A DNA stretch of 64,000 nucleotides from Pseudomonadota bacterium. GTDB taxonomy: Bacteria; Myxococcota_A; Polyangia; Polyangiales; Polyangiaceae. Under the pieces are notes generated by a model. It saw only the letters and a program-made list of their open reading frames with translations, made no database searches and was not told where the DNA came from. The stretch lies in NCBI GenBank assembly GCA_023431345.1, contig JAEYWK010000205.1, positions 62,001-126,000 on the forward strand. Reading direction: 5' to 3'. Each line of letters begins with the position of its first letter. Position 1 is the stretch's first letter. This document shows positions 43,632 through 55,335 of this stretch, in pieces. The translations under genes and the position numbers were made by a program.

Positions 43632-45194
43632 TCACGCCACATCGAGGGTCGTAGCACTCGGGGCCGCCGTCGTCACATGCGCCGCGCGAGCGGACGGCGG
43701 GAGGGCCGGCTTCTTGACCCTGACCTTGGAGCGCTCCGCGGGCGGGTGAGCGCAGTTGTCACAGCCCGCGCAGGCGCCCTCGAGGCGGGCGCCGAAATGC
43801 GCGAGTAACAGCTCCCTCCGGCAGCTGCGAGCCCGCGCGTAGCGACGCATCTCTTCGATCCGCTCGCGGTTGCGTTCGCCGAGCGCGGCTTGGGCTTCGA
43901 GCGCGGCGCCCACCATGCGCTTCAAGTCGCGCTCCGCGCCAGCGGATAGCGTCGCCGCGCCCGCGCCGTCACGCTCGAGCACGCCTTGATCCTCGAGGCG
44001 GGTGAGGGCGCGATTGACCTTGGCCTTGGTGAGCCGCGTCTGTTGCAAGAGCTCGCTGAGCGAGAGCGGCCCGGAGGCCGCGCGCAGCGCGCCGAGCACG
44101 AGATCGAGCTCAGAGCTTGCTAACTTGGTTCTGCCCGTGAAGAAGCGCTTGAGGTTCAGATCCCGCTCGGAAAAGAAGAGCACGGCGCGCGCCGGCAGAC
44201 CATCGCGCCCCGCGCGGCCGACCTCTTGATAGTAGGCATCGATCGATTCGCTCACGTCGTAGTGAATCACGAAGCGCACGTCGGGCTTGTCGATGCCCAT
44301 GCCGAACGCGCTCGTGGCGACCATCACGTCGATGCCGCCCGACATGAACGCGCTCTGCCGCTGCATGCGCTCGTCGCGCTTCATTCCCGCGTGGTATGCG
44401 GCCGCGCTCCGACCTGTCGCCAGCAGCGCCGCTGCCACGCTCTCGGCATGGGCGCGCGTCGCGACGTAGACGATGCCCGAGCCGGGCAGCTCCTGGAGCA
44501 GCGCGCAGAGGCTGCGCGTCTTCAGCGCCTCGCCGGTCAAGCCGCGCACTTCGAGGTGAATGTTGGGGCGGTCGAAGCCGGTGACGATCACGCGCGGATC
44601 GCGCAAGCCGAGCCGCTCGATGATTTCCTGCCTGACCTCGCGCGACGCGGTCGCGGTCAGCGCCAGCGTCACGGGGTGCCCGAGCTCGGCGATCACCTTG
44701 CCCAGGCGCAGGTAGTCGGGCCGAAACGAGTGCCCCCACTCGCTGATGCAGTGAGCCTCGTCGACCACGAACAGCGACGGCCGCGAGGCCTTCACCTTCT
44801 CCAGCGTGGCCGGGTTTGCCAGCTGCTCGGGCGAAAGCAGCAGGAACTCGAGCTCATCCTGCGAGAGCGAGGTCAGGGCTTCGTCGCGCTGCTGCGCCGG
44901 CTGCAGCGAGTTGACCAGCGCCGCCTCTCCCAGCTCACTTTCCCGAATGGCCTGCAGCTGGTCGACCTGGAGCGCGATGAGTGGTGAAACGATCACCGTC
45001 GGCCCTGGGATCATCAGGGCCGAGATTTGATAAATCGCGCTCTTGCCCGACCCCGTCGGGAGCACCGCCAGCGTGTCGGTGCCTTGCAGGACCGCCTCGA
45101 GCGCCTCCTTCTGCCCCGGTCGCAGCGACCGAAATTCGAGCTTTTCTTCCAGGATTTCACGGATGGAGCGCCACTCGGGGCCAGAAATGGGCAT
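43632..45194 (-). CDS. recQ: RecQ-family ATP-dependent DNA helicase
   Basis: A 520-aa superfamily 2 helicase (3'-5'). Motif 0 is FRSLRPGQKEA, Walker A LPTGSGKS, DEAH box VVDEAHCISEWGHSFRPDY, and motif VI YYQEVGRAGRDG. The RQC part has a zinc Cys set SCRRELLLAHFG...CAGCDNC and a winged helix. The protein lacks an HRDC domain (E. coli RecQ is 609 aa). Likely role is recombinational repair. The ATG at 45194 is the start; it is the first gene of an operon with the small gene downstream. Confidence 0.95.
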   Translation of the reverse strand: MPISGPEWRSIREILEEKLEFRSLRPGQKEALEAVLQGTDTLAVLPTGSGKSAIYQISALMIPGPTVIVSPLIALQVDQLQAIRESELGEAALVNSLQPAQQRDEALTSLSQDELEFLLLSPEQLANPATLEKVKASRPSLFVVDEAHCISEWGHSFRPDYLRLGKVIAELGHPVTLALTATASREVRQEIIERLGLRDPRVIVTGFDRPNIHLEVRGLTGEALKTRSLCALLQELPGSGIVYVATRAHAESVAAALLATGRSAAAYHAGMKRDERMQRQSAFMSGGIDVMVATSAFGMGIDKPDVRFVIHYDVSESIDAYYQEVGRAGRDGLPARAVLFFSERDLNLKRFFTGRTKLASSELDLVLGALRAASGPLSLSELLQQTRLTKAKVNRALTRLEDQGVLERDGAGAATLSAGAERDLKRMVGAALEAQAALGERNRERIEEMRRYARARSCRRELLLAHFGARLEGACAGCDNCAHPPAERSKVRVKKPALPPSARAAHVTTAAPSATTLDVA

Positions 45195-45323
45195 TCGAGC
45201 CAGCTATCTGCAATCCGAATGCCGCCGCGGGCGCCACCGGCAGCGCTACCGCCGCGGCCGTCTCCGCCATCACGTGCGGGCCTCCGACGGAGGTGACTCA
45301 GGCTCAGGGGCTGCGCGCAGCCG

Positions 45324-45806
45324 TCAAGGACCGGTCAGCAGCTCGGTTTCGGCGCGGCGGACCAACAGCGCACCAGCCAGCAACATCGCCGCGCCCCAAG
45401 CGAGGAAGCCCAGATCCCAGGCGAGCTCTGCCTCACCGGGGTGCACGTGGTGCAGCCCGAGGAGCTGATGATCGATCAGGCCTTCGATGAGATTGAAGCT
45501 TCCCCAGCCGCCCAGCAGCGCGCCCAAGAAGGCCCGGTTGGAGAAACGCGCCCTGGAACGACGCGCGCTCACCCAGAGCTGCGCGATGCCCGCCGCGGTC
45601 ACGAGCCACGCGAACGCGTGGAACAGACCGTCCCACAGCATGTTGTATTTCATGGCCTCGAGGTCGGTGGGGGGGCGGACGCTCGAGAGGAGGTTATGCC
45701 ACTGCAGAATCTGATGCAGCACGATGCCATCGAACAGCGCGCCCAAGCCGCAGCCCAGTAAGCCGCCGGCCAGCACCACGGGCCCAATGCTTCGCGGTTT
45801 CGTCAT
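45324..45806 (-). CDS. DUF2243 membrane protein
   Basis: A 160-aa four-helix membrane protein. It matches DUF2243 in length and key motifs: GCGLGALFDGIVLHQILQWHN at the start, then MLWDGLFHAFAWLVTAAGI and FNLIEGLIDHQLLGLHHVH. His/Asp residues in the helices suggest metal or heme handling, but this is not proven for the family. It is translated right after the 50-aa gene (6-bp gap). Confidence 0.92.
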   Translation of the reverse strand: MTKPRSIGPVVLAGGLLGCGLGALFDGIVLHQILQWHNLLSSVRPPTDLEAMKYNMLWDGLFHAFAWLVTAAGIAQLWVSARRSRARFSNRAFLGALLGGWGSFNLIEGLIDHQLLGLHHVHPGEAELAWDLGFLAWGAAMLLAGALLVRRAETELLTGP

Positions 45807-45812
45807 GGTGGG

Positions 45813-45965
45813 TTAGTAGCGGCGGCTCAGCTGCCAGCTCGCCAGGATCACGAGGAGAAACGGCAAGGCGATCGCGGCGCCGTTGGTACCGAAGTCCGCG
45901 CTCCAAAATTCGCTCCTGACTTGGCGGCCTAGCTCGCAGTTCGGGCATGCGACGAGCAGCGTCAT
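45813..45965 (-). CDS. 50-aa CxxC membrane peptide upstream of DUF2243
   Basis: A short protein beginning MTLLVACPNCELGRQVRSEFW, with a CPNC pair at residues 7-10, then one transmembrane helix (AAIALPFLLVILASW) and a basic end. No family could be named. The 6-bp gap to DUF2243 and sensible topology support it; no strong ribosome-binding site was seen. A metal-binding or redox partner for DUF2243 is a guess. Confidence 0.6.
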   Translation of the reverse strand: MTLLVACPNCELGRQVRSEFWSADFGTNGAAIALPFLLVILASWQLSRRY

Positions 45966-46139
45966 GGCCCGCCGGCAAGCAACCCCGGTGCCAACCGCGT
46001 ACCGCTCGGATCTGCGGGCATCGCCCGGCGCCCCCGCGGGCTACCTGTGCCCAAATGTCGCTCGCGTGGCCTCACGCGACTGGCAACCGAGCAACCCCGG
46101 CCGCGAATGACCCAGTTCGTGACTCGGCCAATGTGGGCG

Positions 46140-49409
<3,270 letters not shown>

Positions 49410-49512
49410 CGAAGACACGGACGATATCACGCGGATCGAGGGCGGGGGCGAAGGTGGCAGCGGTGCACCGGGCCGGGGTGGGGATGGTGGGCTCGTTCGT
49501 TACTAGCGGCGC

Positions 49513-50727
49513 TCATTCGTCGCCAGCGGGTAGAGAGAAGCGGAAGCGCGAACCCGAGCCGAGGGCGGAGGTGACCGTGAGCGCACCGCCGTGCGCTTCC
49601 GCGATGCTCTTGGCCAGGAACAGGCCCAGGCCCAAGCCCTTCGAGCTCTCTCCGGACACATAACGATGAAACAGGCGCGGCAGCAGCTCCGGGGCGATAC
49701 CCGGCCCGGAGTCGATCACGTCGATGGTGGCCGACCTGCCCTGGAGCTTCGTCACGACGTGGATGGTGTCCGAAGGCAGCGTGTGCTTCAGCGCGTTGCC
49801 GACCACGTTCTCGAGGGCTTGTCGCAAACGGTCCGGGTCGGCCACCAGCGGCAGCGCGTCGGGGGCCGTGACCCGGATCTCACGCTGACTGCCGAGCGTC
49901 GCCGCGACGTCGCGCACGAGGGCGGCGACGTCGACGCGGCCCAGACGTAGCTCGAATAGCCCCTGATCCAGCCGGCTCAGATCGAGCAAGTCGCTGGTCA
50001 GGCGTTGCAGACGGTCTACCGCGCCTGACGCCGCTTCCAGGTCTTTCGCCTCGACTCCGCGGCCGGCTTCCAGCTTGAGTCGCATGCCGTGCAGGCGACC
50101 CGAGAGCGGCGCGAGGTGATTGCGGATGTCGTGGGCGAGCACCGTGACGATCTCGTCGGCCGCGACCCGGCGCGCGCGTTCGCGCTCGTCACGTCGCAAG
50201 TGCTCGGCGAGCTCGGTCCGGTGCGCGAGAGCACCGAGCCAGCGCGCCAGCACCTCACACAAGCGGCGGTCGGCGTCGCTGAAGCGGTCGACCTGCGGTG
50301 AAACCACCAGGAGCACACCGCGCCTCACGCCGCTTATCTCGAGCGGAATCGCGATCTGCGAGCGCACGCCCAGGTCGCGCACGATCCCGAGCAGCTCACC
50401 GTCTTCGGTCGAGCTCTCCCCCACCACGTAGGCGGCGCCGCTCTGGAATACCTCGACGGTGTGGCCGCCGTTGGCCAGCGGCAGCACGTCGAGGCCGAGC
50501 GCGTGCTGCTTTCGACCGAGGGGCGTGTCGCTGGTGCCGAGGGCAGTCAAGGATTGGCGTGCGGGATCGAGCAGGAAGATGTCCACCTTCTCGGCGCTGA
50601 GCCAGTCGGCGATCGCGCTCGTGGCGCCGTTCAAGAGCTGCCGCAGGTTGAGGCTCGGCAGCTCGAGCAGCTGTTCGAGCAACCCGAGCAGGGGTCGTGA
50701 TTGGGCGTCGGGCTCGGCTTCGGTCAT
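49513..50727 (-). CDS. GAF sensor histidine kinase
   Basis: A 404-aa soluble kinase with a GAF domain (~15-175: SAEKVDIFLLDPARQSLTALG, IAIPLEISGVRRGVLLV). The HisKA variant has its His in EIVTVLAHDIRNHLAPLSGR, and the HATPase has NVVGNALKHT and GLGLGLFLAKSIAEAHGG. The ATG at 50727 is 8 bp after the stop of the upstream MscS gene, so it is cotranscribed with that channel, suggesting a membrane-tension or osmotic context (inference). Confidence 0.92.
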   Translation of the reverse strand: MTEAEPDAQSRPLLGLLEQLLELPSLNLRQLLNGATSAIADWLSAEKVDIFLLDPARQSLTALGTSDTPLGRKQHALGLDVLPLANGGHTVEVFQSGAAYVVGESSTEDGELLGIVRDLGVRSQIAIPLEISGVRRGVLLVVSPQVDRFSDADRRLCEVLARWLGALAHRTELAEHLRRDERERARRVAADEIVTVLAHDIRNHLAPLSGRLHGMRLKLEAGRGVEAKDLEAASGAVDRLQRLTSDLLDLSRLDQGLFELRLGRVDVAALVRDVAATLGSQREIRVTAPDALPLVADPDRLRQALENVVGNALKHTLPSDTIHVVTKLQGRSATIDVIDSGPGIAPELLPRLFHRYVSGESSKGLGLGLFLAKSIAEAHGGALTVTSALGSGSRFRFSLPAGDE

Positions 50728-50735
50728 GGCGGGGC

Positions 50736-52370
50736 TCACTCGGCGGCGCGGGCGTCGGGGCGCGCCGGAGCTGGAGGCTCTCCCTTGAGCAGCACGGTTT
50801 GTGTGGGAAATGCGAGCTTCGTGCCGGCGCGCTCGATGATGCCCAAGAAGGTGAGCAGCATGTCTTGGCGGATCAGCGTGAACTCGTTGCCATCGCTGGT
50901 GGAAAACCAGCACGATATTTCGATGTTCAGCGCCGAAGCTCCCAGCTCGATCAGGCGCACGCTCAACCCCTCGGGATGAATTTTCGGGTGCTCACGCAGC
51001 GCTTGCTCGATGTCGTGGAGGACGGTGCGAAGCTGCTCCGAGGTAGTGCCGTGAACCAGGCCGAGCACGCAAAATAGCCTGAGCCGGTCTCGCGCCGCGA
51101 ACGTCTCGAGCCGCATCTCGGCGAGCTTGCCGTTCGGGATCGACACCAGCGTGCGCTCGAGCGTACGGATGCGCGTCGAGCGCAGACCGAGAGACTCGAC
51201 CGTGCCCAAGAGGTCGTCCACGCGCACGAAGTCACCTTCACGGAAGGGCTGGTCGATACCGAGCGAGAACGCGCCGAACAGGTTCTCCACCGTCTTTTGG
51301 GACGCGAGCGCGAGCGCGAGCCCGCCGATGCCGAGGCCTGCGATCAGGCTGGTGATCGGGTACCCGAGCGCGGAGACGAGCAACAAGATGGCCGCGACGG
51401 CCACGAGCGCCTTGCCCACGCGCCGCGCGAGCGGGATGAGAGCGCGCGAGCCGGGATGATCGAAGCTCCACGGCGACGACCATGAAATCTCCGCGATCAC
51501 GTCGACGAGGCGCCACACGGCCCACAGCACGTTGGCCAAGAACACGGCGCGCAGCACCTGGAAGACGAACGTCTCCGCCGGCTGATACAGCAGCAGAAAC
51601 GGCACGAGCGCCCTCACGAACCCGATGCCGAAGCCCAGCGCGAGCGGCCCGCGGCTGCGCGAGAGGATGCGATTGTCCCAGCTGTTGACGGTGCGGCTGG
51701 CGAGGCGATTGGCAACTCGACGCACGATGGCGCCCGCGAGCATTCCGAGCAGCGTGCTGGCCAGCGTGATCAGCAGCAGGCCCGACCATTGCCACCAAAG
51801 CAGCTCTCGCGGTCCGACCCGCAGCAGTGGCTCCGGCAAGTGCTCGCGCAACCAGCGGTCGGGCAGGGAGGCATACCAGGTATCGATTTGACCGACGGTG
51901 CTGGCGGAAAACGCCCAAGTTTCGCCGTTCAGTCGGCGAGCCAACCGCACCGGATGGCTCGGCCCGCGGGGGATGGCGATCGTGCCGAGCTGCTCGTAGC
52001 GCGCAGGCAGCCCGTCCGTCAGGTTGCCCTGCGTTTGCTCGGAGATCTTGTCTAGGTCGAGCCACAGGTAGCGGTCGAGCACCGCGCGGAGTCGCCGCGC
52101 CAGCAGGCTGCGGTCGGCTTCGCGTGAGGCGGGCACGTCGAGGAAAGCAGCGGCTTCGGCGAAGCGCCCCTGGCGACTCAGATCTTGGAAGCGCTGCACC
52201 GCCGCGCGCGGTGAGCGCGGCTTCACGGTTGGCTCCGCGGGCTCTTCGACCTTGTCTTTCTCTTCGGGCGCTGACTTGGCCGCAGCCGGTGCCAGCTGTG
52301 CGTGCGCTGGTCCGGCGGAGGCGAAGAGCACGGCGGCGCAGAGGATGCGCAGCAGGAGGGCGAGCCGCAT
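50736..52370 (-). CDS. MscS-family mechanosensitive channel with large N-terminal extension
   Basis: 544 aa. A signal peptide (MRLALLLRILCAAVLFASAGPAHA) is followed by a periplasmic region to ~170 and several transmembrane helices. Then comes the MscS core: pore helix LIAGLGIGGLALALASQKTVENLFG, followed by the beta domain GDFVRVDDLLGTVESLGLRSTRIRT. Function in relatives: release of solutes on hypo-osmotic shock. The ATG at 52370 gives the complete signal peptide. It is encoded directly before a GAF kinase. Confidence 0.93.
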   Translation of the reverse strand: MRLALLLRILCAAVLFASAGPAHAQLAPAAAKSAPEEKDKVEEPAEPTVKPRSPRAAVQRFQDLSRQGRFAEAAAFLDVPASREADRSLLARRLRAVLDRYLWLDLDKISEQTQGNLTDGLPARYEQLGTIAIPRGPSHPVRLARRLNGETWAFSASTVGQIDTWYASLPDRWLREHLPEPLLRVGPRELLWWQWSGLLLITLASTLLGMLAGAIVRRVANRLASRTVNSWDNRILSRSRGPLALGFGIGFVRALVPFLLLYQPAETFVFQVLRAVFLANVLWAVWRLVDVIAEISWSSPWSFDHPGSRALIPLARRVGKALVAVAAILLLVSALGYPITSLIAGLGIGGLALALASQKTVENLFGAFSLGIDQPFREGDFVRVDDLLGTVESLGLRSTRIRTLERTLVSIPNGKLAEMRLETFAARDRLRLFCVLGLVHGTTSEQLRTVLHDIEQALREHPKIHPEGLSVRLIELGASALNIEISCWFSTSDGNEFTLIRQDMLLTFLGIIERAGTKLAFPTQTVLLKGEPPAPARPDARAAE

Positions 52371-52444
52371 GGCGCACCGGGCGTAAGCGAAGTGCATGCC
52401 AACGCTTTGCGGCCAGATTTTTCAATTGGGCGCGGCGCCCTGTC

Positions 52445-53221
52445 TCACGTGCGGCAGGAATGCAGCAGCTCGCGAGCGCGTGCCGCGAGGACGACGAATG
52501 TTTCGTCGGTGTCTACCAGCAGCAAGCCGAGGCCGTGCAAGCGCAGCGGGTGCTCCAGCGACTGGGTGCACACGCGCTGGGTGCGGCTGGCCTTGGCGTC
52601 CGCGTCGATGAAGGCGAGGGCAGTGGGGAGGCTGCACACGAGGTAGGTTTCGTGCGCAAAGTCCGCCTCGCACGCTAGCCAGCCGAGCTCGTGCCGCAGC
52701 CGCCGGGCCTCGAGGGCGAAGGTGAGAGCCACCGTCCGCTGACTGACCGGGTGCTTGCCGATGAGCCAGCGACCGCGCCAGGGGTGTAAGCGGCCATCGG
52801 GGGCGAGCGCTGACTCACGCAGCCAGCGGCGCCCCGCCAACAAGAGCTCTTCGTGCGTATACGGCCGCACCAAGCAGCGTCTCCACGGCGCGCCATCGAA
52901 GCGCAGGGACCGGTAGGCGCTCATCACGACGATCTCTTCCACCGAGAGCCCGAAGTAGGGAGAGCCGACGGCCAGCGACCAACGGATCGCCTGCCGGCGC
53001 AGCTGCGCGATGTTCTCGGCTGGCGTGGCCGAGCGCGGCGTTTCGTCGCCCAGCTCGCGCCGCAGTAGCTCGACCGAGAGCGGATCTGTCAGCAGCGCTT
53101 CGAGACGTTCAGCTTGCACATAACAAAAGCGACGCGGCCCCGCTGCTGACCCCGGCCGCAATCCGAGTAGCTCGATGAACATGGCATCCCGCACGCCGGT
53201 GAGGCGCTCGGCGGGTACCAT
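52445..53221 (-). CDS. Unknown protein under probable S24-regulator operator
   Basis: About 258 aa. No recognised family, transmembrane segment or signal. Sequence is mixed alpha/beta with segments FCYVQAERLEALLTDPLSVELLRREL and YRSLRFDGAPWRRCLVRPYTHEELLLAG. The start is uncertain: ATG at 53221 (GTG at 53224) overlaps the palindrome 53218-53233, so a leaderless start or ATG 53182 is possible. It is encoded 21 bp downstream of the XRE-S24 regulator, so it may be the regulated effector. Function unknown. Confidence 0.7.
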   Translation of the reverse strand: MVPAERLTGVRDAMFIELLGLRPGSAAGPRRFCYVQAERLEALLTDPLSVELLRRELGDETPRSATPAENIAQLRRQAIRWSLAVGSPYFGLSVEEIVVMSAYRSLRFDGAPWRRCLVRPYTHEELLLAGRRWLRESALAPDGRLHPWRGRWLIGKHPVSQRTVALTFALEARRLRHELGWLACEADFAHETYLVCSLPTALAFIDADAKASRTQRVCTQSLEHPLRLHGLGLLLVDTDETFVVLAARARELLHSCRT

Positions 53222-53233
53222 CACATAAGATGG
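53218..53233. promoter_or_regulatory. Palindromic operator candidate at unknown gene start
   Basis: CCATC-N6-GATGG (53218-53222 and 53229-53233). The same half-sites and spacing occur at 54048-54063, before the XRE-S24 gene. TTGACT (minus strand, 53241-53246) lies just upstream, compatible with a promoter overlapped by the operator. Confidence 0.6.
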
Positions 53234-53242
53234 TGATAATAG

Positions 53243-54037
53243 TCAAACGGACTTGATGGGCCAGAGGATCCGCTCGAGCTCCGCCACGACGCGCAGCTCG
53301 GCTGCTTGCTCGCCTTCCAGGACGATGGGCGCAAAGTCGGGGTTGTCGGAGAGGAGCTGCATGCGAAACCCGCCCTCGCGGCGGCCCTCGATGGGGCCCA
53401 TGCGCTTGAGCGCGTACGCTCCCCCCGAGTCGGGATCGGCGGGGCCGCGCCATTCGGCCAGGACGACGCGACCCTCGAGCGAGCCAACGACGGGTGCCCG
53501 GAACAAGCCGAGCGCGGCATGCGGCACCGTCGGCTGCATCGACGTACCTCGAACCTGCGCGATGAAGCGTCCCTCCAGCGCTGACGGTCGCGCCCCGCGC
53601 AGCTTCACCCACGCCTTCACCTCGACCTCGCGCGCTCCGCCGAACTGGCTCGCCGCCGCCTGCAGCGTCATGAGCGGCAAAAAATCTCGCTTCGGCCGGG
53701 CCTGGGTGTGCGCGACGTGCGCGCCGTGTCGAGTCAAGCCGCGGAGCGCGCGCACGAGCGACGCCGCGTCGGCGTCGCGCGGCGCCGTGGTGGGCGTCAG
53801 CAGTTGATGGGGCTCCACATCGAGCACGTCGGCGACGCTCTGCAGCGTCGCTAGAGTCAGGTTCTGTCGTCCCGCCTCCAGTCGCTGCACGTTCTTCGGT
53901 GCGATCGCGAGCGACTCGGCCATCGCCTCTTGCGTCAGGCCGCGCGCGACCCGCAGCCGCTTGATTTGCTGCGCGACGCTGGCGAGGAGCTCCGGGGAAG
54001 TGAGGACCACCGCCCGAACGATGCCCAGCTGACGCAC
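53243..54037 (-). CDS. XRE helix-turn-helix regulator with LexA/S24 peptidase-like domain
   Basis: A 264-aa, CI/LexA-like regulator. The N-terminal XRE domain (~15-85) has LTQEAMAESLAIAPKNVQRLEAG as the recognition region. The C-terminal S24 domain has nucleophile Ser166 in GTSMQPTV and Lys211 in YALKRMG, the LexA Ser-Lys pair. No clear Ala-Gly cleavage dyad is visible at the expected position. The GTG at 54037 is proposed (GTG 54010 is possible). The palindrome 54048-54063 sits just upstream, so autoregulation and DNA-damage-type induction are likely but inferred. Confidence 0.88.
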   Translation of the reverse strand: MRQLGIVRAVVLTSPELLASVAQQIKRLRVARGLTQEAMAESLAIAPKNVQRLEAGRQNLTLATLQSVADVLDVEPHQLLTPTTAPRDADAASLVRALRGLTRHGAHVAHTQARPKRDFLPLMTLQAAASQFGGAREVEVKAWVKLRGARPSALEGRFIAQVRGTSMQPTVPHAALGLFRAPVVGSLEGRVVLAEWRGPADPDSGGAYALKRMGPIEGRREGGFRMQLLSDNPDFAPIVLEGEQAAELRVVAELERILWPIKSV

Positions 54038-54047
54038 ATTTCCGCCA

Positions 54048-54063
54048 CCATCATAAAAGATGG
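54048..54063. promoter_or_regulatory. Palindromic operator candidate before XRE-S24 gene
   Basis: CCATC (54048-54052), N6, GATGG (54059-54063), 11 bp upstream of the regulator start; identical half-sites to 53218-53233. The minus-strand spacer contains TATGAT, a -10-like hexamer, so a bound repressor would block its own promoter. Confidence 0.6.
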
Positions 54064-54111
54064 CTCAAGCGGGAGGGGAGAGCCGCCCTGGCTTGCGCTG
54101 AACGGGCTCCG

Positions 54112-55065
54112 TCAGCGCAAGTAGCCGCCACAGCGGGCGTCGCCGTCCGGTACGTCTTTGCCGCCCGTCAACGCGGGGTAGCTCTGGCGATCGCAGAGCG
54201 CGGCGAACAGGTCGAGGAGGGTCTGCGCTTGCGCGGCGCCGCCCACCTCGGAGAGCTGGCGGCCCATGGCGGTGCCAGGCTGCCCGTGCGCGATCTTGAA
54301 CCAGATCTCGTAGCCGGAGCTGCGTGAGATGGAGCCGACGCTCTCGACGTCGTCGATGGCGAGCTTGCGTCCGTCGGCGCCGTGGCAGTCCGAGCAGCGC
54401 TCGGCGAAGGCTCGCTTGCCGCGCTGCGCGTCGCCCCCGCCGTTCAGGACGAAGGCCTTGGGGGCGGCGGCGTCGAGCTTGAACACGGCGTCGGGGGTCA
54501 CGAGCTCCCGCGCGCGCGTCTTCACGACGAAGGCTACCAAGTCGTCCAGATCGCGCGCGTCGAGCACGGCGCCGAACGCCGGCAGCCCTTCGCCGCCTTT
54601 CTCGAGCCACTCACGCAGCGCCGCGGGCGAGCGCGTGTCGGTCAGCAAGTTGATGGGCAACGCGAAAGGCTTTTTCTGATAGGCGTCGCCGTAGACGCCT
54701 TCCTTGCCGCGCAAGTCCCAACCGAGCAAGTTCTTGAGCCGGTAGTCGTGGCCGGTGTTCGCGAGCGGGCGGCCCTGCTGATCATTGAGCGTGCCATTGC
54801 CGTTAGGTCCGCCCACCCCGTCGAGCTCAGGCGTCTTCGCGGAATCGGCGGTGAAGCTTTGCTCGAGGCCCTTCTCACTCCGCCAGTTGTCGTAGAGACG
54901 GCCGCCTCGCGCGTCGTCGGGGCCCGCGGGCGGCGTCGCTGCGCTGGGTGCGCTCGTCGGCGCGGCGCCGGGCTGGGGCGAGAGCGCGCTCGGCCGCGGC
55001 GAACAAGCGGCCAGCGACATCAAAGAAGCCAGAACGGTAGCGTGACCCAGGACCGAGGATTGCAC
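54112..55065 (-). CDS. c-type cytochrome lipoprotein
   Basis: About 317 aa. A type II signal ends SLMSLAAC, then a Pro/Ala/Ser-rich linker. A first cytochrome-like region (GGRLYDNWRSEKG) lacks a CxxCH, while the C-terminal half has the heme motif CSDCH in RGKRAFAERCSDCHGADG and a likely axial Met in GTAMGRQ. Mono-heme electron carrier on the periplasmic face. The start at GTG 55065 fits the signal; 55125 is a longer option. It is divergent from the Het-C-like gene, with a 270-bp gap. Confidence 0.85.
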   Translation of the reverse strand: MQSSVLGHATVLASLMSLAACSPRPSALSPQPGAAPTSAPSAATPPAGPDDARGGRLYDNWRSEKGLEQSFTADSAKTPELDGVGGPNGNGTLNDQQGRPLANTGHDYRLKNLLGWDLRGKEGVYGDAYQKKPFALPINLLTDTRSPAALREWLEKGGEGLPAFGAVLDARDLDDLVAFVVKTRARELVTPDAVFKLDAAAPKAFVLNGGGDAQRGKRAFAERCSDCHGADGRKLAIDDVESVGSISRSSGYEIWFKIAHGQPGTAMGRQLSEVGGAAQAQTLLDLFAALCDRQSYPALTGGKDVPDGDARCGGYLR

Positions 55066-55335
55066 GCGGCTTGCTACCACGAAGCGCAAGACGCGCGCAG
55101 CTCGAACTGCGGCGGAGCGCGCCAACCGCAGTGGAAGTGGGCATGCCCGGAGCGGGCCGTAGCAGGGGGCACGCTCCGGGCCGCCACACTTGAGGCACGT
55201 TGCCGCTCGTCCGCGGGCTGAGCCAAATGCCCAGCGGGCGCGCCGCGGGTCGAGGTTTCCTGGCGTCGTGCGAGAACGTGAGGCCGAGACGGCGACGCGA
55301 GGGTGCTTGGTTCGTCATTTGCACCGCCGCCAGAA

